DNA from: Paracamarosporium sp. OC-R06-R3
Taxonomy: Eukaryota > Ascomycota > Dothideomycetes > Pleosporales > Didymosphaeriaceae
Assembly (NCBI GenBank): GCA_019828545.1
Contig: JACVRA010000595.1
Coordinates: 1 to 38,733, forward strand
Direction of reading: 5' to 3'
DNA: 38,733 nucleotides
Below are positions 1 to 10,028 of the stretch, piece after piece. The first letter of the stretch is position 1. Every line of letters starts with the position of its first letter. The notes below the pieces were generated by a model. That model ran no database searches and had not been told where the DNA came from. It saw only the letters and a program-made list of their open reading frames with translations. A program made the translations under genes and the position numbers.

Positions 1-95
1 AGGGTGTCCGGATGACTGGTGGAACACGTTACTCGCTATGTTCCTTATATAAGCACAAACTGTAGGTATAAGACGGGTTATCCTTTTTCCGATTC

Positions 96-104
96 ATCTG
101 ATAA
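96..104 (+). promoter_or_regulatory. GATA-type iron-regulator site (ATCWGATAA)
   Basis: The nine bases ATCTGATAA match exactly the ATCWGATAA element bound by fungal iron-repressing GATA factors (SreA/Sre1/Urbs1 family). The site lies about 400 bp upstream of a siderophore-type transporter, the usual target class of these repressors. Weaker GATA cores occur nearby on the minus strand, at about 78-83 and 185-190. The motif match is seen directly; binding and iron repression are inferred. Confidence 0.55.
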
Positions 105-499
105 GATGACTGGATGACTTAGCGTTGGTGAAGTGGGGTAAATCCATTGCCAAGACGAACCGGCAAGCAAGATCTTCATCTAATCTTATCAATCAGTATT
201 GGCGCTCGTTCGAGATCGACACTTTTGGTTGGATCTCCGGCGTATAAGATCCTACCTTTTTCCTCAAGCGTACATAGACGGGTCTAAGGCCGAATGGCGG
301 CTAACAAAAGTTCTTGGAAAGGTGAGCCAGGCGCTGCACATCAAACGTTACATCGGTTGGGTCGACTGATCGATGAAAATTCATCGCGAACCGTGCCAGT
401 CTTGTCTTTGCTCTTAAACTGCCGTTTCCAGTGACACTTTCGTCGTCTGGAACACATATTTTATTCACCTTCCCGAGACTGGGAATTCATTCGTCTAAT

Positions 500-2471
500 A
501 TGGCTTCGAAACCAGCGGAAGCTCCTGAGCCAGCTCCCATCAGCAACACAGAAGCACTCGGACAAGACCAGAAAGATGCTGTCGTACGCGTCGTCAGTCC
601 CGACCGTGAGAATGACTTCCAAAAGCCTCCGATCGAATCCTCTACCCCCGGTGTAGCCAAGGTGGAGCGCTTCAGTCATGTCCTGTATCAATCCGGCAGA
701 TCTGGTCGCATGCTGTTATACATCCTCATCGGTTCTATTGGCCTTACCATGGTTGCATACGCTTTCGATCAGGGCATCACTTCTCAATTCAACGTTATTG
801 CGGCTTCAGCTTTTTCACACCACGCCGAGATTGGAGCAGTGAACACTGCAGCAGCCATCATTCGAGCCATCTCAAAACCTTTCCTCGGAAAGTTGAGCGA
901 TATCACCTCTCGACCGACGACCTACGTTGTGGTGTTGGTGTTCTACATCATTGGCTTTGTGGTTGCTGCTTCATGTAACAACATCGGAGCATACATCATT
1001 GGTATCTCGTTCACAGCGTTTGGAAAATCAGGCCTAGATCTCCTGAGCGACATCATTGTCGGTGATCTTACGCCTCTGCAATGGCGCGCATTTTGGAGCG
1101 CTATGCTCGCCTCGCCATTCATAGTCACCATATTTGTGAATGGTTTCATTGCCGAAGCCATGATACCCGATCACTGGAGATGGGGACTGGGCATGTTTGC
1201 CATCATGATGCCAGTGCTTCTTATCCCGGCCATTTGGACCCTGTACGGAGTCCAAAGACGTGCCAATAAACTTGGCGTGGTCAGTTTCGGCGAGAGCGGT
1301 ATGGCGAGACGCGAAGGTATCCGTGTGCTCAGTGGAAAAGAATACGTCAACCTACTCTGGCGAGGAATTATCGAAATCGACCTTGCAGGACTTTTGATAC
1401 TAGGTCTTGGGTTTTCTTTAATCCTCTTATCCCTTAACCTCGCAAAGCAGGCAAAAGGTGGATGGAGCAACCCTTCCATGATTGCAATGCTTGTTGTCGG
1501 CTTTGTCATCCTTGGGCTATTTGCAGCATTCGAGGCATTGATTGCTCCAAAACCTGTCATGACGAAGCGTATCTTCAAAAACAGGGCTTTCATATGCGCG
1601 CTCCTCGCGGATACTTTCAGCCAGATGGCCTCAGCGACACGCAACAACTACTTTTCTTCGTACCTGTATGTCATTAAAGACTGGTCAAACTATCGTTGGA
1701 CTGTTTTTCTTGGTATCACGACCCTCGTGCTATGCGTCCTCGGTCCAATAGGCGGATTGATTCACAGGGCCACTCATCGCTACAAAACACTCATGGTCAT
1801 AGGTACTGTACTGAAGCTCATCGGTAATGGCATTATCGTCACTGCTGGTACTCGCAGCACGCAGAGCACGGCTGCTCTGGCATGCTCACAGGTACTGCTA
1901 GGTTTTGGTTCATTCCAAGTTATCGGCGCCCGTATTGCTTCGCAAGCATCTGTACCCCACGACGACCTTTCATCAGTCATCGCTCTCATCTCACTCTGGA
2001 GCACGCTTGGATCATCAGTTGGTTACACAATCGCCGCTACGATCTGGACAGACCGGATGTTGCCATACATGCAAGAAGAGTTGCCCGGTGTGCCTCCGAA
2101 GACTATCAACACCATCTACGGCAGCATAAAAACGTTGAGGACGAAGTACGCCTGGGATGATCCGATCCGTGAAGGTGCCGTGCGGGCTTATACACGAGTG
2201 AATGGGATCATATTCGTCACAGCCTTGGTGTTGAATATCGTTCCTTTTATATGCGCTCTGCTCGTGCCTAGTAAGTAATCGAGATCAAGACAATCAAACG
2301 TTGAACTAACACTACATAGACTACCACCTTGGAATGCAGCAAAACGCCGTTACGAACACCGGAATCGACGGGCAGCCACTAGAAGACCGACGCGAAGTAG
2401 CCACAAATGCAACACAGACAAAACCTGGATTCTTTGGTCGGCTAAAAGCGCTCTACTACCAAGAGCACTAG
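500..2471 (+). CDS. MFS siderophore-iron transporter (Sit1/Arn/Mir type)
   Basis: Predicted proton-coupled importer of ferric siderophores at the plasma membrane or endosome. The model has two exons, 500-2270 and 2320-2471, around a 49-bp intron (donor GTAAGT, branch CTAAC, acceptor TAG), giving 640 residues. Without splicing the protein would end at PSK; splicing adds a tail with YHLGMQQNAV, which resembles the end of this family. About 70 hydrophilic residues precede roughly 14 membrane segments. Family-like features include GKLSDITSRP near residue 130, DLTPLQWRAF near 189-198 (the Sit1 pattern D-x-T-P-L-x-W-R), and a late DLSSVIALISLWSTLGSSVG stretch. The frame is open upstream to 431, but only through a GTG codon; the ATG at 500 is the first in-frame ATG and fits the family. 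The substrate cannot be told from sequence. Confidence 0.88.
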
Positions 2472-2680
2472 ATAGATTAGCAAGAAACGTCCGCTATGAT
2501 ATGTGTAGGAGACTAGGTATCAACCAGAAGGCCAACTTTCACTTCCCGTGATCCATTATGAACCTTAGATATATGCACAAAGTTTTCATCCTATTAGCTC
2601 TTTTCGAACACGTTTACAAAGAGAGCCGTCTTCAATAACATGACAGATTGTGATACTTTCTTATGGGTAGAAATTAGTAC

Positions 2681-3211
2681 TTAATCATATAGGGTTGCAT
2701 ATTGAGATACGATGCGCATTGACTGCAAAGATACAGTAAGGATCGCGTCTATCACATGACGCCCTTGGCTATAGCTCCACTGCTTGGAAAATTTGTCTTG
2801 CTCTAGGTAGATTCTTAAGTCCGTTTGCACAAGACGCTTCCTACCCCATGTGCATCGTCCGACTGTGGTTTGATCTGGTTTCTGCAAAAAGGAAAAGATA
2901 GCGTCACCTTATGTTACTACACTCCCGGATGAAACCTCCTTTAAGGTGAGATATATCGCGATGATTTTGATGCTGCTAGAGATGACCACTACCGCTATGA
3001 ATGCCGCGCTTATCTGAATCGCAGTACTGTTGTGGGTTCGTTGGCTTAAACCATAATACAGGTGTAGCGGTGGCAGGTTCAACCACGAATCAGAATTAAG
3101 CTTGATCAGATTCTTCCAATTTGGAACAGAAGACAAATTCAACGAATCTAGATTCAGGACAAAGAACGCTGGGGGCCCTCGAGCTTTTGTTCCAAGCGTT
3201 AAGGCTAGATG
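2681..3211 (-). pseudogene. Remnant of a DUF6536-like membrane protein
   Basis: The minus-strand frame is open from 3211 down to 2681 except for one TAA at 2909-2911. It reads a membrane helix (AAFIAVVVISSSIKIIAIYL), then VVT, the stop, GDAIFSFLQKPDQTTVGRCT and a basic stretch. The pattern of a helix, then LVTxGDAIxSFLxxPDxxTxGxC, recalls the segment after the conserved domain in fungal DUF6536 proteins. That family is several hundred residues long, so both ends are missing, and an in-frame TAG (3212-3214) closes the frame upstream. The TAA could instead sit in a short intron, because CTTTTCCTTTTTGCAG just downstream resembles an acceptor, but keeping the frame preserves the motif. The family call is from memory of the pattern. 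Confidence 0.42.
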
Positions 3212-3302
3212 CTAGGTTATCCTGCGGCCGGATGACCACTTCACCTATTAATTCGTGTTCTCCAAATCCGAAAGAAGCTCTGAGTATCGTGTTGCAAAAT
3301 GG

Positions 3303-3860
3303 TTAACACACAGTTGTCGATTCAATACCCTCGTTTTCTATGATGATAGGAAGCGTTGGCTGCTAGCTTACAAGCCACCAACAACACAGTCTCTGTGACG
3401 CAAAACGGAAAAAAGATCAGCGTATCTATACTTGGTGAGTCCTTATACAGATTGAGGGGGAAGGGGCCAACGCAGAAACTTCAACAAACGCAAACATGAA
3501 GACGTTGATCTACAAGTATGAGGGAAGGACAATATACAGAAGCTGATGAGGATTAAAGAGCGGTCGGTATGTTCATTATCCCTTCGTACTATAATCTCGT
3601 CGCAACCCGCTTCAGTGGCCGTTTAGAAGCCACCAGAGGTATACACCTAGGACCAATGAACACCTTAAACTATAAGTGAAATTTTTCAGAACTGTATCCT
3701 TTCTCTACGCTTGCTTGCCCGCATCGGTCATGGGCTCGTCTTTGACGATGCGTCTATACCGACTGTCTTGTGCATGCAGCCAGTCCATGAAGCATGCCCA
3801 CACCGCCGCAAACCTGTTCAGGATTAATGATGCTCGAAAAAGTATCATGGTTGTTTGCAC
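3303..3860. other. Intergenic, no supported gene
   Basis: This stretch lies between the decayed membrane-protein gene and the 3' end of the small membrane-protein gene. I see no coding frame with family resemblance, no tRNA-like arms and no strong repeat. The plus-strand frame entering at 3676 runs antisense to the 3861-4473 gene. Confidence 0.5.
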
Positions 3861-4473
3861 TCACGATGCGAGGCCTGCAATGGCGGCAGTCACGCCCTGG
3901 CCTGCGGCTCGATCAGTGGCACTTGAGGCCACATCTCTCGCTATGTCTCTCGCCACATCCAACGGCATATCCTTCGCTATATCCATTATTGGTGTTGAGC
4001 TGGCGTCGGCTGCTAACCTCGCGAGTGTTGCCATCAACGCGATACAAGCAACGGAATAGATGGCATTCCCGGTGATGGCAATAATGCACGCTGACTTCTC
4101 GATCTCATATCGTAGACGGGTCGTGGATATGGGTAAAGCCTCGCGCTCCAGGACGAGCAGCGTGACAAAAAGAATCGCATTCCACGCCGTACCGAAGATG
4201 GCCTGTAACATCACAAAACTAAGCAAAGTACATACATTAAAAGATTTCCAGACATACCACTTGATATGTGATACTAAAGGTCGTAACTGCAGGACTTAAC
4301 GCTGTGAATGTACTTGTCATAGCACCCCCAGCACTTGTGGGAGTGTGAACGATGTCATTTGTCCAGAGTAGAGTGCATAGGAATCCGGCAGTGAAGAGGA
4401 GAACTGCAAATAATATAGACACGCTATGCGAATACTGCCATAACGCCTTGCGACCGAAAGAGAAGCCGGCCAT
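3861..4473 (-). CDS. Small three-helix membrane protein, function unknown
   Basis: Two exons, 4473-4258 and 4202-3861, flank a 55-bp intron (donor GTATGT, acceptor CAG). Splicing joins them in phase 0 into 185 residues. Hydrophobic segments lie at about 17-38, 72-91 and 109-134, with a possible re-entrant stretch before the second. The first loop is rich in Thr, Ser and Ala; the second is charged (EREALPIS, RLRYEIEK). The C-terminal tail, about 145-172, carries imperfect D-(I/V)-A-(K/R) tetrapeptides that would form an amphipathic helix. The ATG at 4471-4473 starts MAGFSFGRK; no ATG further upstream improves the model. I do not recognise the family. Coherent splicing across hydrophobic segments supports a real gene. 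Confidence 0.6.
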
Positions 4474-5191
4474 GATGTCGACCCTTGTGTATTGTTGGGT
4501 GAGGCTAGTACTGGACAAATATAACTGGGTAGGATTTTGCAGATGAACGAAATGCACGAAGGGTAGAATTTACCTGGACTTATACCTTCATACATGCGGC
4601 TCCAAATGCTCAGATGACAGGTATGACGCCCTTGCGCATTGATTACCGATAAACATAACCCGAAAGCTGCGCATTTCTGGGATGCCTAACCTCTTAACTA
4701 CGTGCTTGGCCTTTTTGAACGATTCGTCCGGCTGCGGAAGATCGATAGGGAGAGACGTATACATCTGATCTCGTGCAATAGGACATGGGAAACGCCGCTA
4801 TGGCCAATCTTCCTTAGAACCTGCGATAGGCAACTTATTTGCGAACCTAAGCTGACCTTGTAAAACTTAGGGGCCAGATTCAGTTGGAAGGATTTGGCCG
4901 CCGCGCTGCACATCTTGGCAGTTGTGTGCTTACGCTGCGCCCTCGTTCTCATTGGTGCGGGATGCACCGTTGCGTCAGTGGCCTTCGTTGTTCTTAGGGA
5001 AGAAAGTGTTGATCGGTAACTTCTCCTGCTGCCTGCTGGTCAGCAAACTGGGTTTTCACGAGGTCTATGCCATGGCTTCAGTAGACTTACTGCGCCACAT
5101 TGCGATTACTGCAAACGTCACAAGGCTGAGCAAATATAACGACCTGACTCCCCAACTTGAAGGCATTGCAACATTCTCGCAGAGTTGAACA
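4474..5191. other. Divergent intergenic region
   Basis: About 0.7 kb separates the minus-strand membrane-protein gene from the first HET gene, so it should hold both promoters. I found no convincing TATA box, coding frame or repeat in it. Confidence 0.5.
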
Positions 5192-7324
5192 ATGCCTTCC
5201 CTCCACGACTTCCTCTCTCGACATACAGATAGCGAGAGCAGGTTGAGTCCGAAGTTTTCCAAATGGTCAAAGTCGCCCAAAGTCCCCAAATCATCCAAAT
5301 TGACGTTCACAAAACCAAATATCGATTCCCTCAACCAATGCATGGGCTGCAACAAGGTCGAAAGCCTGATCACTACGAATATCGAGCAGGGAAACACTAC
5401 CGGAAACAGAACGCTACATACTCTCCTGCACAATAGCTTCGAGGAGCTGGACCAATGTTCCAAGAAATGCCAGATCTGCCGCGTATTCCGGCAATCTCTT
5501 CTTCTGGAAGAAGTCACGTTCGACGGCGTGAACAGACTCCGAGCCTCGTTAGGCGAAGTGATTGTACGCTGGCAAGAGACAATAGATACAGACGGTAAAC
5601 CCAGCTTCTATTTGACGGTAGAGGTCGAAGACGCACCTGAACATCCTGGAGTGGTCAATTGTAACAGTAAAAATGACGTGGCGCACCTTGCACTACGTTC
5701 AAATGGTCGCGACTATGCTGTGATTGAGCAGGCAAAGCATTGGCTGGACGTCTGCCTTAACAAGCACATCGGCCAATGCGACAATCTCAAGTTTAGCAGC
5801 GAAAATCCCAAGCTATTGGTTGAAATTCTGTCGCCCGAAGTAATACGTCTATGCGAGAATAAATCAGACCAATGTCAATACGTAGCACTAAGTTATTGCT
5901 GGGGCAATCCTCATTGCCTATCGCAGACTGAAATCCAAGAGGTGGAGCAAGGAAAGACATACACATGGAACTTGGCTTACCGTCGGCAACCGTTTCCCAT
6001 GGCCAATGTTCCTACCACGGTGCGCGACGCGCTTTACATCATATATGCGATGGGTCTCCGCTATGCCTGGGTTGATACCTTATGCATTCTTCAGGACACG
6101 GCTGAAGGGGTGGAGACAATGCACAAGGTTTATTCTAATGCGATCTTCACGCTGTGTGCGTGTGCCACAACTCAGGCAACAGCCAAGTTGCTCGACCAGC
6201 GCGAGGCATGGACCCTAAGGACAGAGCCATGTCGACTCGGCGGCCAATTTTTAACGACACCGGATATGTCTTTGAATGAGTTGCGCTTGAGGTCGCCGCT
6301 CGCAGAACGCGCTTGGACGTTGCAAGAAGAAAGATTGAGTCCTCGAATGCTGTACGTTTCTAGTAGCAGATTCTATTGGTCTTGTGCCACAGGACATCAA
6401 GTGGAATTAGAGCCTACATATGAACAGAGAGTCACCAAGCTACAAAGACCGGTGCACGCGGTATCAGATCGCAATCTTCAAATGCCGGACACGCAAGAGT
6501 TCTTGTTGGCCTGTCGATCCGGCGAAGGCAACCTACACGAATTCTGGGCGGACATTGTAAAGTCATATGCGTTGCGAAGCATGTCCAATCCAAAGGATCG
6601 ATTGACGGCCTTGTCTGGTCTGGCTGCGAAGTATCTGAGTTTTAGTCCTCTTGATGAATATCTAGTCGGTATTTGGGCGAACAGTCTGCCAGAAGGAATC
6701 GTTTGGAAAGTAGTACGAATGCTCAAGATAGGTAGTAATAGAGACGACTCTACGCCGCCGACCTGGCCGTCGTGGTCGTGGGCTGCGCTTCCGGTGCAGA
6801 CTGCGATTGAGACGAATGTCAAAAGTGCACGATCAGCCGCTTTTCGGCGAACTGTCGATGACGACACTAAGACTCTAGCGGTCAGCACCGACGTGGAGGA
6901 GGAGATCAAGTATGGAGAGTGTGTTAGGGAGATTCGCGTAACAGGTCGCGTTCGCGCACTTTGGCAACCGTCATCTCGCTGCGTCAAATGGTCGAGCGTC
7001 AGCAAACTGGTACAAGGAAAAGAAAAGTTCACTTTCGCGACTAATCCTGAGCAGAATATACATGCGCTAGAATCTTTATCCGGTCGCATTCTGGTGTACG
7101 AGAATCGAAGACGAGAAGTCGTCGGTCAGCTAGATTTTGAACGTGACGTTATAAGAGTAGAGCTGGGGCAGATGGAATTATTAGCTCTTGAAGTAGGGGA
7201 GACGACTATGTTATTATTGGAGAACTGCGGCGAGAAGAATATCTATCGTCGGGTTGGAGCTGCGTGGGACGTTCGTAAGGACTTCTTTGCATTTACGCAA
7301 CATCAAGACTTGGTTCTGCGATAG
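5192..7324 (+). CDS. HET-domain protein (heterokaryon-incompatibility type), copy 1
   Basis: Single exon of 710 residues from the ATG at 5192. The three HET blocks are present: YVALSYCWG at 230-238, GLRYAWVDTLCILQD followed by KVYSNAIFTLCA at about 288-323, and ERAWTLQEERLSPRMLYVSS at 372-391. The N-terminus has paired cysteines (CMGC at 50-53, CSKKCQIC at 89-96), common ahead of this domain and possibly metal-binding. The stretch between VDTLCILQD and the KVYSNA block is shorter than usual. A conserved WPSWSWAALP segment follows in the C-terminal half. Known HET-domain proteins trigger growth arrest or cell death on non-self recognition after hyphal fusion; the trigger here is unknown. It lies 371 bp upstream of a second HET gene in the same orientation. 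Confidence 0.9.
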   Translation: MPSLHDFLSRHTDSESRLSPKFSKWSKSPKVPKSSKLTFTKPNIDSLNQCMGCNKVESLITTNIEQGNTTGNRTLHTLLHNSFEELDQCSKKCQICRVFRQSLLLEEVTFDGVNRLRASLGEVIVRWQETIDTDGKPSFYLTVEVEDAPEHPGVVNCNSKNDVAHLALRSNGRDYAVIEQAKHWLDVCLNKHIGQCDNLKFSSENPKLLVEILSPEVIRLCENKSDQCQYVALSYCWGNPHCLSQTEIQEVEQGKTYTWNLAYRRQPFPMANVPTTVRDALYIIYAMGLRYAWVDTLCILQDTAEGVETMHKVYSNAIFTLCACATTQATAKLLDQREAWTLRTEPCRLGGQFLTTPDMSLNELRLRSPLAERAWTLQEERLSPRMLYVSSSRFYWSCATGHQVELEPTYEQRVTKLQRPVHAVSDRNLQMPDTQEFLLACRSGEGNLHEFWADIVKSYALRSMSNPKDRLTALSGLAAKYLSFSPLDEYLVGIWANSLPEGIVWKVVRMLKIGSNRDDSTPPTWPSWSWAALPVQTAIETNVKSARSAAFRRTVDDDTKTLAVSTDVEEEIKYGECVREIRVTGRVRALWQPSSRCVKWSSVSKLVQGKEKFTFATNPEQNIHALESLSGRILVYENRRREVVGQLDFERDVIRVELGQMELLALEVGETTMLLLENCGEKNIYRRVGAAWDVRKDFFAFTQHQDLVLR

Positions 7325-7695
7325 CCATGGAATTGCTCTACTACATATAGAAGCTTACTTATCAATGGTGAGTCTTTTTCTGTTAAAGAGTCTAGAATTC
7401 GTCTAACGGTTGAAAAGCAAAGCTTGCTCGATTAGTCTTTACTATTGTTTCTATGATATTACTAATATTAGAAGGCTCGTAAAGATGACTTTGTGAACAC
7501 ATTTCTGTGTTTTTTTGTCGCGTGATATGGTATGACATAATTTGGACTAACTATCTTGGGACGCCGCCCTTCGATCCCCGAGTTCTAGTTTCTCCTAATT
7601 CAACTTTTTCGAAAACCATATCCTGCATGTCTAGTCTTTAAAGTGACACACTATACAGGGCTGGGCTACCAGGGCACTTAGGGCTGATATAAACG
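7325..7695. other. Spacer between the two HET genes
   Basis: Holds the 3' end of HET copy 1 and the promoter of HET copy 2. It is fairly AT-rich with no supported coding frame. Confidence 0.5.
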
Positions 7696-9783
7696 ATGAT
7701 TCACTCCTGCTCGCACTGCAACGCCATCCTACTCCGCCCCACAAACTTGGATGACATAACCCAGCAATACTTCCGTTTATCCCAAAGCCCACGTGCAGCA
7801 CTGAGAGCAGCAAAGAACGGGTGTTCATTCTTCCAGCTTCTCATCAACATCTACCTCGATGCATTTTCTCCTGAAAACATAAATGACTTCGTTTCAAAGC
7901 TATGTACAGAATCCCAACATGTCGAATCTGGTTTCTCTGAGCAGATATCTCTTTCTCACTTCTATCATCTTGCTTTAGGATTGAGTAAGAGACCGTTCAT
8001 GATTCGGCTTAACGCACGAAAGACAGACTTCGAGGCTAGTATTCAGATGCTACGAAGGCCGTTCCCAACATTTGTTGTAACTACCCCTTCTAGTAAGCTT
8101 TCTCCCATGGAAACCTTTCAAGATGCGTATACAAATACACCCTAAAGAATTTGATCACTAATGCAATCAGATGATCCTGCGGCACAGCATATACCCATAA
8201 CACCAATCAACCTTCAAGTCTCTTCCCCTACATCCTTACAAACTGCCAAGAAATGGACCGAAGAGTGCATCACTAACGCTGGATCGGGAAGGCATTTACA
8301 CTGCCAGAAGCCTGACATTGGTTTTGTTCCCACGCGTCTGCTCGAGGTAACCGCTTTGAATAATCAACTCTCCATCAAATTATCATCGACAAGCTCAAAG
8401 CATGGTTTCCCCTACGCTTGTCTTAGCTACTGCTGGGGTGGCGACCAATCTCTCAAAACAACCCTGAGTAACATCAAGAGCCACCACGCAAACATCAACA
8501 CATCACTCATGCCACAAACTCTCCTTGACGCCGTAACGGTAACCCACCGCCTTGGTCTTAAACACATTTGGATAGATTGTCTCTGCATAATACAAGACTC
8601 TCCCCAAGACCTCATTGCCGAGCTCGCCAACATGCCCAAAATATACAGCAACGCATACCTGACGATCTCCGCCGCTAATGCGAGGACCTGTTACGAAGGC
8701 TTCCTACAAGATAGACGCAGTCCATTCTCCCTAGAGGTAGAGCTTAAATACGCTTGCTCTGACAAGCACATAGGCAGAATACGCCTCTCGCAAAACCAAG
8801 CAGCACTCGATACATTCTTCGACATTGAGGACCCGATAGATACTCGTGCTTGGACATTTCAGGAACGCACTCTCTCGCCAAGGGTTCTGGAATATGGGAC
8901 TCGACAATTGCGATGGCGTTGTCGCTCGATGACTCGCTATGAAGGTGGACAGATGGACCGAGTTGTCACGCCTGTTGGACCAAGCAAGCCAGATGACGAC
9001 GACTCGCCCGAGGCTATCTGGGGAGTATTGAACAGTTGGAATGATATCGTGTACAACTACACTCGCCGTCAACTCTCCTTCCCTGGAGACAAACTTGTAG
9101 CTTGTGCAGCGGTCGCGCAACAAACCAGCGAGACTAATAATCTCACTTACATAGCAGGACTCTGGGTCGAGCATCTGCCTATTCAGCTTATGTGGCAAAT
9201 CGTTGAAGAACCAGAGCCGCGACCTCTGGTCTATCGCGCGCCTACTTGGTCATGGGCGTCTGTTGATGGGGTCGTCTACAATTCGTTGTTGGACACTGGC
9301 TCGCCTAATCGACAAAGTATGGTCGAGATATTAGATTGCAATACTACCCCTAAGAACGAGGAGTGGACATACGGAGCTATCATCGATGGATATTTGCGCC
9401 TTCGAGGCCGTGTCAAACGAGCGAGATGGTACTACAACGATGAGGGATTAGACAGCATACATTTCGCAGACCTGGTTTTCGGCGAACAGAATCCTCATGC
9501 AGAGACGGCGACGGACCTTAGTCTCGATGCTAGGGAGCAGGAGTGGTGGGTTGATCATGAGGATGCGTGGGTTGATGTTTCACTGCTAAGAGTCCTAGCG
9601 CAGGAAGGTGTTGGAGCGGAGGGTGAGAAGGAAAAAGAGGAAGGAAATGTGGGGATCATTCTATTAGACTTGAATGAAGAAGGGAAGAGAGGATATTACA
9701 GAAGAATCGGGGTTTTCTCATTACCGGCTATCAGCATTGATGTGTTTGAGGGTGTCAGGGATGAGGTCATTACTATTGTTTGA
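7696..9783 (+). CDS. HET-domain protein, copy 2 (two exons)
   Basis: Exon 1 (7696-8092) and exon 2 (8171-9783) flank a 78-bp intron with donor GTAAGC, branch CACTAAT and acceptor CAG. The junction is in phase and yields 669 residues. A gene caller ignoring the intron would report two separate proteins, since exon 1 runs to a TAA at 8143-8145 and an ATG lies at 8161 inside the intron. The N-terminus carries a CSHC pair at residues 5-8. HET blocks are ACLSYCWGG, GLKHIWIDCLCIIQD followed by PKIYSNAYLTISAANA, and DTRAWTFQERTLSPRVLEYG, then APTWSWASVDG. It shares domain order with the upstream HET gene but is too different for a recent duplicate. Confidence 0.88.
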
Positions 9784-9965
9784 TGTGAAGATGATACATT
9801 AGCATGTCCTTGCGAATTGTCATTTCGCATCTCAGAGGAGCTGAACGTCAGTCTCACGTGGCACAAATATGATAGGTACGCGTTCTAGGCAACGTCAATC
9901 AATTGGTTCGGCCAAAGAACTGACCTTTTATACCAGTTTTCTATGTTCGGAGTCACAAAGTAGTA

Positions 9966-9989
9966 ACGTGTCCGGCAAGCGAGCGCCCA
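9966..9989 (+). repeat. Left terminal inverted repeat
   Basis: It begins ACGTGTCCGGCAAGCGAGCG and pairs with the reverse complement of 11775-11798 with two mismatches, both transitions (C/T and A/G). It is preceded by the TA target site. Confidence 0.85.
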
Positions 9990-10028
9990 ACTCATCAACT
10001 TTTTATAACGCGTTGCCTACTAACAACA

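Noticed and set aside
431..499. N-terminal extension of the siderophore transporter from 431
   Set aside because: The first codon is GTG, and the family-like start MASKPAEAPE comes from the ATG at 500.
7570..7600. tRNA-like T-arm (TTCGATCCCCG)
   Set aside because: No matching acceptor or anticodon arms are found around it on either strand.
8161..8170. Separate HET protein starting at ATG 8161
   Set aside because: This ATG lies in an intron with good donor, branch and acceptor; splicing joins it to the Cys-bearing upstream exon in phase.
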